This document shows positions 45,333-54,307 of a DNA stretch of 64,000 nucleotides, one piece after another. The position numbers and the translations under genes were made by a program. The notes under the pieces are model-generated. The model ran no database searches, had not been told where the DNA came from, and was given only the letters and a program-made list of their open reading frames with translations. Numbering within the stretch: the first letter of the stretch is position 1; the number at the start of each line of letters is the position of its first letter. Origin of the DNA: BOG-908 sp965198855 (GTDB lineage Bacteria > Pseudomonadota > Alphaproteobacteria > Acetobacterales > Acetobacteraceae); NCBI GenBank assembly GCA_965198855.1, contig CBDAPZ010000001.1, positions 1,798,001-1,862,000 on the forward strand, in the 5' to 3' direction.

Positions 45333-46178
45333 TTGGCCCTACGTCTCTCCCCTCATATGACCGTCATGCAGAATGCGGCCCAAAAGGCCAGTAAACGCAT
45401 GCTGCGCGACTTCAACGAAGTCGAGCAATTGCAGGTCAGCGTCAAAGGGCCTTCTGATTTCGTCAGCCAGGCCGATCTGCGTGCCGAGGCCACGCTCAAG
45501 GAAGAATTGACAAAGGCGCGGCCAGGCTACGCTTTTCTCATGGAGGAAAGCGGTGCCTCGGGCGGTGACAATTGGACCTGGCGCTGGGTGATCGACCCGC
45601 TCGACGGCACCACCAATTTCCTGCACGGCATTCCGCATTGGGCGATCAGCATCGCCCTGCAGCGGCGCTTGCCAGACGGCACCGTCGAGCTGGCCGCCGG
45701 CATGGTCTATAGCCCCGCCGTAGACGAAATGTTCTGGGCGGAGAAAGGCGGTGGCGCTTATCTGAACGATCGCCGCCTGCGTGTGTCGGCGCGTCGCGAG
45801 TTGAGCGACGCCTTGTTTGCAACGGGCATTCCGTTTGCTGCCGTTTCCGCACGCAATCGCCTGGCTTTCGCGCGCACCCTTGGGGCGCTTATGCCGGCGA
45901 CAGCAGGTGTGCGTCGCTTCGGTTCCGCGGCTCTCGATCTCGCATGGGTGGCTGCGGGCCGGTATGATGGATATTGGGAACTTGGGCTGAAGCCGTGGGA
46001 TGCGGCCGCCGGCGTGCTGATCGTTCGCGAAGCGGGTGGGAGCGTTACGACGCCGTATGGTGCGCCGTTCGCGACACTTGACGATGCGCCGAACGATCTT
46101 GTCGCGGGGAACGCACATTTGCATGCGAAGCTGCGGGAGCTTGTGCAGGATGGGGTTGAGGCGGCGCAGGAAAAGTAA
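45333..46178 (+). CDS. suhB: Inositol monophosphatase family protein (SuhB-like)
   Basis: This 281-residue Mg-dependent phosphatase is of the IMPase family. The metal ligands are Glu71 (MEESG), Asp88 and Asp91 (WVIDPLDGTTNF), and a C-terminal Asp in LKPWDAAAG. It best matches SuhB/inositol-1-monophosphatase. I start at TTG 45333 because the codons after it (ALRLSPHMTVMQNAAQKASK) align with the usual N-terminus. ATG 45357 would cut this. Its stop lies at the edge of a composite family A repeat. Confidence 0.9.
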   Translation: MALRLSPHMTVMQNAAQKASKRMLRDFNEVEQLQVSVKGPSDFVSQADLRAEATLKEELTKARPGYAFLMEESGASGGDNWTWRWVIDPLDGTTNFLHGIPHWAISIALQRRLPDGTVELAAGMVYSPAVDEMFWAEKGGGAYLNDRRLRVSARRELSDALFATGIPFAAVSARNRLAFARTLGALMPATAGVRRFGSAALDLAWVAAGRYDGYWELGLKPWDAAAGVLIVREAGGSVTTPYGAPFATLDDAPNDLVAGNAHLHAKLRELVQDGVEAAQEK

Positions 46179-46305
46179 GCAGTTCTTTTTGAAAAAAGAA
46201 CCAAAAACCTCTATGTCGCTGTCGCGGTTCTAACCGACACACGCACGCATAATAAACAAAAGTTTTTTGGTTCTTTTTTTCAAAAGAGAACTACTTTCTT
46301 CCTTT
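46179..46305. repeat. Family A composite unit, copy 5 (two hairpins plus core)
   Basis: The left hairpin GTTCTTTTTGAAAAAAGAAC (46182-46201) and the inverted right hairpin (46270-46291) are 89 bases apart, with the conserved core ATGTCGCTGTCGCGGTTCTA between them. The same composite recurs at 60185-60317. It lies between convergent genes and contains the stop codon of the flavoprotein at 46280. Confidence 0.82.
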
Positions 46306-47500
46306 GCTCCAGCCACCTTGAAATTCCCCCTGCTGCAAAAACCCCGCTGCTGAAACACGCCTGCAGCAGATATCCCCCTGTCGGCGCCTCCCAATCCAGC
46401 ATTTCGCCAGCGACAAACACGCCAGGCAATGCTCTCAACATCAGAAACTCATCCACGGACTCGCGCAGGATACCGCCGCCTGAGGAAATCGCGCGGCCTA
46501 TCGGTTGCATCCCGCGCACCGGGATAGGCACAGCTTTCACCAGTCTAGTCAAGGGCATATCGCTGACGCCGCTATGCAGTGCTTCCTGAACGACACCGAT
46601 GGCTGCAGGTGAAAGACTAGCCGCTTGCCGCAGGAAATTACCGAGCGAGCGTGCCTGCCTTGGTCCGTCCAGTTTTGCAGACAGCACTTCGGCGGAGATA
46701 TCCGGCGCAAGATCGATAAAAAGGGTGGGTGTGATGCCGCGCGTCAGGGCGTCGCGCAATCGTGCCGAGACTGCGTAGATCGCACCCCCTTCCAAGCCGC
46801 TGCGTGTGATCACCGCCTCTCCGCGTATCCTTGTGTCAGCGACGCTTACGGCAATGCGTTTGAGTGGCTGTCCCTCGAAGCGTGTTGCGAACACGCTCGA
46901 CCAGGCTACGAGCGCGCCGCAATTGCTGGCACGCAGTTCGGCCACACCGACGCCGCTTGCGCGTAATGTTTCCACCCAGCCACCATCGGATCCCATGCGC
47001 GGCCAGGATGCGCCACCTAGGGCGAGCAAGGTCGCATCCGTTTTTCCAGTTACCTCGCCGGCAGGTCCTTCGATCCGCAGCGACATATCGCTGCGGACAT
47101 CAAGCCAACGATGCCTCGGCATGAAACGAACCCCTAATGCATCGAGTCGCCGTAGCCAGGCGCGTAACAATGGCGCCGCCTTGAACGCTTTTGGAAATAC
47201 CCGCCCCGAAGTTCCGACGAAAATTTCCTGCCCTAGATTTCCACACCATGCGCGAAGGTCTTGGGACGAAAACACGTCTAGGCAAGGCGCGAGCCATGAT
47301 GCGGCTGAACCGTAGCGCAGCAGAAATTGCGACTGCTCTTCGCTATGCGTGATGTTCAATCCGCCGCGCCCTGCGAGCAGGAATTTTCGGGCCGGGGACG
47401 GCATGTGATCAAACACGGTCACGTCGTGGCCGCATTCGGCGAGCTTTTCCGCAGCGATCAAACCGGCTGGGCCGGCTCCGATGATGGCGATCTGTCCCAT
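46280..47500 (-). CDS. HI0933-like flavoprotein (TIGR03862 type)
   Basis: This 406-residue FAD/NAD(P)-binding oxidoreductase is of the HI0933 family. It has the N-terminal FAD fold IAIIGAGPAGLIAAEKLAE, the family segment KFLLAGRGGLNITHSE near residue 40, and C-terminal GVFVAGEMLDWEAPTGGYLL. The substrate is unknown. It follows the GT fusion gene by 27 bases and may be read through from the exopolysaccharide operon. The last residues (KVVLF) come from the family A repeat. Confidence 0.9.
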   Translation of the reverse strand: MGQIAIIGAGPAGLIAAEKLAECGHDVTVFDHMPSPARKFLLAGRGGLNITHSEEQSQFLLRYGSAASWLAPCLDVFSSQDLRAWCGNLGQEIFVGTSGRVFPKAFKAAPLLRAWLRRLDALGVRFMPRHRWLDVRSDMSLRIEGPAGEVTGKTDATLLALGGASWPRMGSDGGWVETLRASGVGVAELRASNCGALVAWSSVFATRFEGQPLKRIAVSVADTRIRGEAVITRSGLEGGAIYAVSARLRDALTRGITPTLFIDLAPDISAEVLSAKLDGPRQARSLGNFLRQAASLSPAAIGVVQEALHSGVSDMPLTRLVKAVPIPVRGMQPIGRAISSGGGILRESVDEFLMLRALPGVFVAGEMLDWEAPTGGYLLQACFSSGVFAAGGISRWLEQRKKVVLF

Positions 47501-47527
47501 GCCTGCCTATAGCCGGGCTGGGCGCGC

Positions 47528-49417
47528 CTAGCCACGTTGCGCGCGTCTGGCGTAAGAGAGGTCGCGCCAGATCGCGATCGGGAGCCAGGCCAGCGATCGG
47601 GCATAGCGGCCCAGCAGTCGGCGGGGCTCGTGCCCGAGACGCCACAGCCATTCCATGCCGAAGGCCTGCCAGAGAGCGGGCGCACGGCGCGTGAGGGACA
47701 GTTCTACACGTAGTGCTTGGCCGACGCAGAGGGCCCAGCATGGCGGCAATGCATTCCGGTGACGATGCACGAACACTTCGCTGACCGGCGCGCCGAGTGT
47801 CATGACCAGGAGCGTTGGCGCAGAAGCGGCAATTCTTTGCACCAGAGCGGCTTGCGCCTGCGCGTCGACATCTAATCGAGGCGGTGCGACGGCAATGTCG
47901 ATACGGTCTGCAAGTCCGATGGATTTCGCCCACAGGGCGGCGGCGATGGCGGTGATGGGGCTTTCGACGAGCAGAAATATTCTGTGCCGGCGTATGCCGT
48001 CGTGATGGATCAATCGTGCGAACACATCACATCCGGTAACCCGGCCACGTAGCTTCAATCCGCGTAGCCGCGCATATAGCAACACCGGCAGCCCATCGGG
48101 GCACACCAGACGCGCGCTGGCATAGGCGGCGGCAAAACCGGGGCTGCGCAAGCGGCGCACGTGATCCAGATTAGGGGTGACGACCAGATGCACGCCTTCT
48201 TCTACGATCTCCGCGGCGATCGCATCGGCGACTTCGTCGCACCGTAACGGTGACAGGCTCATGCCGAGCGCGTACACGTTTTCTGCTTTGTCCGCCGTGA
48301 TTGTGGTGAACAAAGCGACATGAGCATCAGCGCAAGCTTCGGCCGTAAAATGTTCGGCACGCGCGCGCAGGTGGGCGGGGTCGAAGGAGAAAGGATCGAG
48401 GCTCGACATGGCCTCGGCGAGGGCCCAAGGGTCGCCCACGGGGACAAGCCTGCCCAAAATTCCGCCGAGCAACACCTCCGCCGGCCCGTGTGGACAATCC
48501 GTGGCAATGACAGGCGTACCGCAGGCGAGCGCTTCCACGATGACGTTGCCGAGGCCCTCGTAGCGCGAGGATAAGACGAGCGCATTGGCATGCCTTATCC
48601 ACGGCAGCGGGTTGGGTTGGAAGCCGACGAAAGCCACGGCATGTGCGATGCCGGCCTTGCAGGCCTGCCGGCGTAACGCCAGTTCCTCCTCTCCCTCCCC
48701 TAGCACGATCAGCCGTATTTGGCTTCGCTGCAACACGATCTCCATCGCCGCAAACAGAGTGAACGGGTCCTTCTGTGCCGTCAGACGTCCGACGAACACG
48801 AAAACCGGCATCTCTTTCGACGTAAACCAGCGATGCGGTGCGGCAACATGTGCACGCTCCAAAAAGCCTTGATCGATGACCGGGTTGTAGATCACCGAAA
48901 TAATGCCGCGCGCTATTCCTGTGGTGGCCGACATATCATCAGCAACGCCGTTCGACACCGCGACGATCCCGTTTGTCCGGCGGTACAACAATCGATAGAT
49001 CCACGGCACGACGCGGTATTTCCAGCCCAGAGCCTTTTCGGCCGAGAGAGCGTTGTGCTGGCAGATGACCAGTTTGGTCGCGCCACCTGAGAAGCAGCAC
49101 GCCAACAAAGCCGCTATGTTGTTATGGTCCAGGCTAGAGACGAGAATGTCAGGCTGCGTCTTGCGCAGAAATGCCAGGAGCCGGGTTACGGTGAAGATCG
49201 TGCGCCGCGCCCCGAGTTCCACCACGCTCAAATCGGAAGGCAAAAGAGGCAGCAAAGGCCCTTGCTTCACCGCCAGCACCAACGTCACTTCTAAGCCTTT
49301 TCGACGCAGCGCTGCAATGAGGGTGAGACGCATGCGCTCCACGCCGCCGCTCGCAAGATCCTGCATATAGAAAGCGACGCGCAGCTTCTTGACGGTAATG
49401 GGATCGGAGCGTCTCAT
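47528..49417 (-). CDS. GT4-GT26 fusion glycosyltransferase
   Basis: This 629-residue protein joins two glycosyltransferases. Residues about 11-375 are a GT4 retaining enzyme (QDLASGGVERMRLTL; FVGRLTAQKDPFTLF; EALACGTPVIATDCPHGPAE, cited in pieces). Residues about 385-625 are a WecG/TagA/CpsF (GT26) domain, with VTPNLDHVRRLRSPGFAAAY, CPDGLPVLLYARLRG, GRVTGCDVF and the ending GMEWLWRLGHEPRRL. GT26 enzymes usually add the second sugar to a lipid-linked monosaccharide, and GT4 extends it, so one chain could do two consecutive steps. The start overlaps the preceding gene (ATGA). Confidence 0.88.
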   Translation of the reverse strand: MRRSDPITVKKLRVAFYMQDLASGGVERMRLTLIAALRRKGLEVTLVLAVKQGPLLPLLPSDLSVVELGARRTIFTVTRLLAFLRKTQPDILVSSLDHNNIAALLACCFSGGATKLVICQHNALSAEKALGWKYRVVPWIYRLLYRRTNGIVAVSNGVADDMSATTGIARGIISVIYNPVIDQGFLERAHVAAPHRWFTSKEMPVFVFVGRLTAQKDPFTLFAAMEIVLQRSQIRLIVLGEGEEELALRRQACKAGIAHAVAFVGFQPNPLPWIRHANALVLSSRYEGLGNVIVEALACGTPVIATDCPHGPAEVLLGGILGRLVPVGDPWALAEAMSSLDPFSFDPAHLRARAEHFTAEACADAHVALFTTITADKAENVYALGMSLSPLRCDEVADAIAAEIVEEGVHLVVTPNLDHVRRLRSPGFAAAYASARLVCPDGLPVLLYARLRGLKLRGRVTGCDVFARLIHHDGIRRHRIFLLVESPITAIAAALWAKSIGLADRIDIAVAPPRLDVDAQAQAALVQRIAASAPTLLVMTLGAPVSEVFVHRHRNALPPCWALCVGQALRVELSLTRRAPALWQAFGMEWLWRLGHEPRRLLGRYARSLAWLPIAIWRDLSYARRAQRG

Positions 49418-50718
49418 CTGGCAGCCACCGGCGAAAACGCGGTTGTTGCGAGCCGTGCAGCAAACTCTGCTCTATGTGTTCGCGTTAATTTCCATTCAGG
49501 CAGACACGCCAAAGCTGCGACTAGGCCGACGAGAAGCGTGGATTTTCGGCCCAGCGAATTGCTTGTGGAAACAACGATCAAGACGCTTACCAAGAGAACG
49601 CGGCCGCGCAAACTGCTTCGCTTCCAGCACCACGAAAGGAGAGCGTAGAGGCCAACAACAAAAATCGGAAAGCCTAAGGCGCCAAGGCTGATAAACATCA
49701 GCAGCCAGAAGTTTTCGAGAACGCCGACGCCGGAGCGCAGCCAAAGGGGCGCCAAAAGCGCCAGCATGTCCTCTCGTCTCGCACCGAGAAGCACTTGCCA
49801 AAAGGTCAGATCTCTAAAGAGGCTCCATTGTGCGAGCCTCACTTGCGCACTCTGATCCCAGTAGAGATGACCCGAAAGGCGCTCGCCAAATCCCGCAACA
49901 ATCGACACGATTGCGACGGACGCACCTGCAAGCAGCGACGACGCATGACACAGTAGCAGATGAAGCGCCTTGCTGTCGTGGCGGAACACGCGGCCGAGTA
50001 ATGCCGTTCCGGCGAGAAAAATGACGCTCATCACTGCAACCGCTGCGGCTACTCGGCCGCCAAAAGACATCAAGGCGGCTGTACACAGAGCCAGATAAGC
50101 AAAGCGCAACCATCCGGCGCGTGGCGCCTGCGACAGGCCCATCAACGTCATGATGCCGCCGGTCAATGGATGATCGTAAAATGCCGTGGGGCGGAACTCG
50201 CCATCAATCGCATGATATTCCATATCGTTAAGATAAAGCGGCACCAAGGTCGCGTGGGCTGTCGCTTCGCCGAGAGCGAGTAATGCGTTTGCGCATATAC
50301 CGCAGCGAAATACGGATCTCAGGATACGCAATTCTTCGCGGGTCGCATTCCGCACTATGCTGGCGAGCAGACCGGCTGGCATGAACGTGTCGACGAGAAC
50401 GATCATGTTGCCGGTACCGGTGGTGAGCAGCATGTAGATGAGGCATGAGAAGATGCAACTGAAATACAGAGCGAGATTTCGGTCGCCGCCGAAGAGCGTC
50501 CAGAGTGTCTGGTTCGATCGGCCCTGTCGGGCGATTTGGGCAGCGAAGGCGATGCAAAGAAGGTAGGTTCCCGGGTTTATCTTCTCAGGCAACGCGCCAC
50601 CTTCGGTCACGTAAGGCACGCCGATCCAGGTCAATACGTTTGCGCTGATACAGAACTCCATCGCGATCGCCGTGATTGCCAACGCCATTGGCCATGAGAT
50701 TTTCTGTGATCGCGACAT
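49414..50718 (-). CDS. Exopolysaccharide polymerase / O-antigen ligase-like membrane protein
   Basis: This 434-residue polytopic protein has about ten to twelve hydrophobic segments and a large periplasmic loop in the second half, the layout of Wzy/VpsF-type polymerases and WaaL-type ligases. The sequence is too divergent to choose between these. GGRVAAAVAVMSVIFLAG and the Arg-rich loop before it are consistent with either. It lies between the degenerate P-loop gene (three-base gap) and the fusion glycosyltransferase (four-base overlap), which supports polymerisation of the operon's polysaccharide. Confidence 0.75.
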   Translation of the reverse strand: MSRSQKISWPMALAITAIAMEFCISANVLTWIGVPYVTEGGALPEKINPGTYLLCIAFAAQIARQGRSNQTLWTLFGGDRNLALYFSCIFSCLIYMLLTTGTGNMIVLVDTFMPAGLLASIVRNATREELRILRSVFRCGICANALLALGEATAHATLVPLYLNDMEYHAIDGEFRPTAFYDHPLTGGIMTLMGLSQAPRAGWLRFAYLALCTAALMSFGGRVAAAVAVMSVIFLAGTALLGRVFRHDSKALHLLLCHASSLLAGASVAIVSIVAGFGERLSGHLYWDQSAQVRLAQWSLFRDLTFWQVLLGARREDMLALLAPLWLRSGVGVLENFWLLMFISLGALGFPIFVVGLYALLSWCWKRSSLRGRVLLVSVLIVVSTSNSLGRKSTLLVGLVAALACLPEWKLTRTHRAEFAARLATTAFSPVAAR

Positions 50719-50721
50719 GAC

Positions 50722-51471
50722 CTACCCCGCGGATTTGCCTGCAAGGCGAAGCAGCCAGGACGGCATCCGCAATCTTGGCGCAGGCGGCGCGCCGTGCAGC
50801 ACGGCGCCGAGCAGTGTGCCGCCGGCAAGTTGCACCTGCCGCATGACACGACGCGCCTGCGACGGATCGGTGCTTTTGGCGGTCACGACCAGAATCGATC
50901 CGTGGCAGCGTGTCGCCAGATCTAGGGCTATCGGGCAGCGTTCAGGCGCATCGCTTTCGATCACGATCAATCTGAAATCGAGCGAAACACCTTCGAGCAA
51001 CGCATCGGGCAACGCCTGCGTCAGCACCGAGGCTCGTGCATACTCGCATCCAAGCTGCGCGTGGCACAGGCCAGCGACCGAAGAGTCAGGAATGATCTCT
51101 AGGTTTTCGACAGCTTTTCTCGTTCGTCGCCGCGGGATCGTCGCAACTGCGACGGCGTCTTCGGCAAACGAGACCGGCGGCGGCTGCGCCATATGAAGCC
51201 GTATCAACAATGTCCGGCCCAAGCATCCTGCCGAAGCCTGGGCAAAGCTGCTTGCGACTTCGCCAGCGCTGGATTCGCCGGAGGCGCGTATGAACTGCAC
51301 CACCGGCATGTCCACCCCGTGCAGACGCGCGAGGATCTCGGACAAAAGTGTCACAGCTTGCGGGCTTGCGATGGCAGTGTTTGTCGGCAGCTTTGTGTTG
51401 GAGGAGAGGCGCAGGCTCTGCGCCAAGTCATGTCGTGCGCGTCGCCGCGAAGCCGCGATGGGCGCGTTCAA
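50722..51471 (-). CDS. Degenerate BY-kinase/ParA-like P-loop protein of the EPS operon
   Basis: This protein of about 249 residues matches the cytoplasmic kinase domain of CpsD/Wzc-type chain-length regulators in overall layout. It has a first strand and loop (VVQFIRASGESSAGEVASSF), LLIRLH where kinases have LLIDAD, and a last segment RLIVIESDAP...SILVVTAKSTDP...LGAVLHG. The Walker A lysine and Walker A' aspartate are missing, and no C-terminal Tyr cluster is seen. I place the start at TTG 51471. It overlaps the previous stop (TTGA) and has GGGGAAG upstream. A start at 51531 would overlap by 64 bases. Confidence 0.7.
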   Translation of the reverse strand: MNAPIAASRRRARHDLAQSLRLSSNTKLPTNTAIASPQAVTLLSEILARLHGVDMPVVQFIRASGESSAGEVASSFAQASAGCLGRTLLIRLHMAQPPPVSFAEDAVAVATIPRRRTRKAVENLEIIPDSSVAGLCHAQLGCEYARASVLTQALPDALLEGVSLDFRLIVIESDAPERCPIALDLATRCHGSILVVTAKSTDPSQARRVMRQVQLAGGTLLGAVLHGAPPAPRLRMPSWLLRLAGKSAG

Positions 51472-52913
51472 AACACGTTCTTCCCCATCATGCAAAATGG
51501 TGTTCGTGCAACGATCTGGATGTCGAGCCATAATGACCAGTGCTCGATATAAAAGAGATCAAGGGCAACCCGCCGGCGCAACTGCTCGACGGTCGAGATG
51601 GCACCACGTGCGCCGTGAATTTGCGCCCATCCCGTGATGCCGGGTTTTACGCGACACCTTTGCGCGTATTCTTCAATGATCTCGCGTCCTGCCCGATCCG
51701 CTTCATCGCGCATTTCCGCGTGTGGCCTCGGCCCGACGAACGACATGTCTCCGCGTAGCACGTTCCATAGCTGTGGCAGCTCATCCATGCTGGTGCTTCG
51801 AAGAATGAGTCCGAATGATGTACACCGCGGATCATTTCTTCTGGTCTGCGTATATTTTCTGCCCGCGTGAGGCGCGTCGCGCATGGTGCGAAACTTGAAC
51901 ATCGTGAATTGCCGGCCGCACCATCCCTGCCTGGTTTGACAAAAGATGATCGGGCCTCTGCTCGTGGTGCCGATTGCCACAGCAATGCCAGCCAGCAGCG
52001 GCGCCATCATGACGATCAGGATTGCGGCGCCTAGTTTGTCGAAGATGGTCTTGATCAACAAGTCTCGCCGATTGATCGCCCTGCGCGTGATAATCTTGAT
52101 CGGTACGCCGGCTAATAAGCGGAGTTCCGTTGCGTCCGCTCCTTTCCATTCCGTCTCGTCACAGATGCCGACCTGCATCGGCAGCACTTTCAGTTTCTCG
52201 ACTAGAGAGGAAAGATCAGCCTGGGTCGGTTCTTTTTCAAACGCGAGCACGATGGAGTCTAGCCGCCCTGCCGCGCTGAGCTCCTGCAACTTCTCGATCT
52301 CGTCGGGCCGCAGAAAGCCAGACCTATCCGGCGGCGCTTCACAGAGCCCGACGATATGCGCCTGCGGGGCCATGCGTGCTGCCAAACGGTCGCGTGCACC
52401 TTGCGCACCCACGATTGCAACTGCTTCTCGAAAAACGCCGGATTTTTCCAATCGAGACAGAAATATCTCAAGCCGCCTGCGCGTGGCACTAACGATGAGC
52501 GCAAACAGGAACAGCCACGCAAAGATCCATAGCTGTGCGGACAAGTGTTCCGCCTGTGCGGCAAGCGCAGATACCAGAAAGGCCAGGTTGGCCGGAACTG
52601 ACCATCTTTTCGCGGTGCCGGCATTTTTCATCGCGAATTTCGCAGGGCTTTGCCGCTTGATCGGCATCGAACGTAGACAGAGCGCCAGAATCAGGCTGCC
52701 AATGACGATGCCCGGCAAAAAAGTCGCTGTGCTCGCAACGTTGCCGCCTGGTGCTGCAAATGCGGCGCGCCACAGGCTGTGCATCGCCTGTCCACATCCC
52801 AGACTGATGAGAAAATCCCAGAGCATGAGGATATCGGATGCCAAAGACAATACGTCGTGCAAACGGCGTCGTCCGGTGGTGCGGCGAAATTCAACGTCGG
52901 CCCAATTTGCCAC
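51468..52913 (-). CDS. Polyprenyl-phosphate sugar-1-phosphate transferase (WcaJ/GumD type)
   Basis: This 481-residue initiating enzyme loads the first sugar-phosphate on undecaprenyl phosphate. Residues about 20-140 hold the N-terminal membrane segments and 150-280 a Rossmann-like CoA-binding-type domain (REAVAIVGAQGARDRL). The C-terminal catalytic domain shows KTIFDKLGAAILIVMMAPLL, MFKFRTMR, LRSTSMDELPQLWNVLRGDM, FVGPRPHA and VKPGITGWAQIHG, all conserved. It starts at GTG 52913 with GGAGG six bases upstream and heads the operon. Confidence 0.93.
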   Translation of the reverse strand: MANWADVEFRRTTGRRRLHDVLSLASDILMLWDFLISLGCGQAMHSLWRAAFAAPGGNVASTATFLPGIVIGSLILALCLRSMPIKRQSPAKFAMKNAGTAKRWSVPANLAFLVSALAAQAEHLSAQLWIFAWLFLFALIVSATRRRLEIFLSRLEKSGVFREAVAIVGAQGARDRLAARMAPQAHIVGLCEAPPDRSGFLRPDEIEKLQELSAAGRLDSIVLAFEKEPTQADLSSLVEKLKVLPMQVGICDETEWKGADATELRLLAGVPIKIITRRAINRRDLLIKTIFDKLGAAILIVMMAPLLAGIAVAIGTTSRGPIIFCQTRQGWCGRQFTMFKFRTMRDAPHAGRKYTQTRRNDPRCTSFGLILRSTSMDELPQLWNVLRGDMSFVGPRPHAEMRDEADRAGREIIEEYAQRCRVKPGITGWAQIHGARGAISTVEQLRRRVALDLFYIEHWSLWLDIQIVARTPFCMMGKNVF

Positions 52914-52945
52914 GGATATCCTCCGAGCGAAAAGCAGAGTTTTTC

Positions 52946-52983
52946 ATTGCGTTACTATTACGAGTATTAGCTCGTTACGCAAT
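52946..52983 (-). promoter_or_regulatory. Probable EPS operon promoter with operator palindrome
   Basis: On minus, TTGCGT (52977-52982) and AATAGT (52954-52959) are spaced by exactly 17 bases. The spacer is almost entirely the palindrome ACGAG-CTAATA-CTCGT (52960-52975). Outer arms ATTGCGT and ACGCAAT extend the symmetry over both promoter boxes. A repressor or spacer-binding activator site is likely. The transcript would start about 33 bases before the GTG. Confidence 0.55.
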
Positions 52984-53148
52984 CGAAAGTTTCTGCCAAT
53001 ATCCGTTGCTCGACCGTAATAGATTGTCGGTGCGTTCGCCACGTTCACAAGACGTGTCAGAGATCTCCGCTACCTCGTTGAAGCCACTGACGTCGCAACC
53101 CCGCGCCACGATTTCTAAGCGCGCGTAAACATTCGACGACGTGGGCGC

Positions 53149-54280
53149 TTACTGAGCCTGCGCCGATGCTTCGCTGCGTGTAGCGCCGACGCGCGCCGCG
53201 AGGGCGGCCGCCATGAAAGCATCCAGATCACCGTCCAGAACGGCGGCGGGGTTGCCCTTTTCCACGCCGGTGCGGAGGTCCTTCACCATCTGATACGGCG
53301 CCAGGACGTAGCTGCGTATCTGGTGACCCCAGCCGATCTCCGTCTTGCCGGCTTCCGTCACGGCCGAGGCTGCCTCGCGCCTTTGCAACTCGGCCTCGTA
53401 GAGCTTGGCTTTCAGCATTCCCATGGCGGTCGCGCGATTGCGGTGCTGGCTGCGATCGGTCTGGCACGCCACGATGATGCCGGTCGGCATATGGGTGATG
53501 CGAATGGCGCTCTCGGTCTTGTTCACGTGCTGGCCGCCTGCGCCGGACGCACGGAAAGTGTCCACCTTCAAATCGGCATCCCGTATCTCGATCTCGATGC
53601 TGTCATCGACGACCGGATATACCCAGACGCTGGCAAAGCTGGTTTGACGCCGTGCGGCCGCGTCGAACGGGCTGATGCGCACCAATCGATGCACGCCGGA
53701 TTCGGTCTTGAGCCAGCCATAGGCGTTCGGACCGGTCACCTGCAGGGTGACCGATTTCAGGCCGGCCTGCTCGCCTTCGCTGGCCTCCATCATGGTCACT
53801 GTGTAGCCGTGCTGCTCGGACCAGCGCGAATACATGCGCATCAGCATTTCCGCCCAATCTTGGGCCTCGGTACCGCCGGCGCCGGCATTGACCTCCATGT
53901 AGCAATCGTTGCCGTCGGCCTCGCCCGAGAGCAGGCTGACGATCTCCTGGCGCTTGGCCTCCTCGGCCATCATGCGCAGGCTTTCATGCGCTTCAGCGAC
54001 CATGGCCGCCTCGCCTTCCGCTTCTGCGAGCTCAATCAGCCCAATGGTATCGGCGACGTCGGCCTGCAGTTTTTTCAGGCCCTCGATGCCGGTGGCAAGA
54101 CGCGTGCGCTCGCGCATCAGCTTTTGTGCGGCTTCGGCATCCTCCCAGAGCGCCGGGTCTTCGACCCGGTTGTTCAGTTCATCCAGTCGTGCGACGGCGA
54201 CATCCCAGTCAAAGATGCCTCCTTAGCAGCGACAGCGACTGCTTGATCTGTTCGTGCAGGGTCTCTGCTTCGGCGGACAT
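53149..54280 (-). CDS. prfB: Peptide chain release factor 2 with programmed +1 frameshift
   Basis: RF2 ends translation at UGA and UAA. The gene is read in two frames. ATG 54280 begins 23 codons (MSAEAETLHEQIKQSLSLLR...) ending CTT at 54214-54212, then an in-frame TGA (54211-54209). Skipping one base gives GAC TGG GAT and the rest of RF2 to 53149. AGGAGG (54223-54218) lies three bases before CTT, the same spacing as in E. coli, where RF2 shortage promotes the shift. The protein is 376 residues, with stop-recognition SPF (RISPFDA) and catalytic GGQ (GAGGQHVN near 247) intact. Confidence 0.96.
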
Positions 54281-54307
54281 GATTGGGACTCTCGCGGGAG
54301 GGGCGGG

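Noticed and set aside
54210..54280. Separate 23-codon gene upstream of prfB
   Set aside because: The short frame is the first segment of RF2, joined by the programmed frameshift at CTT TGA C.
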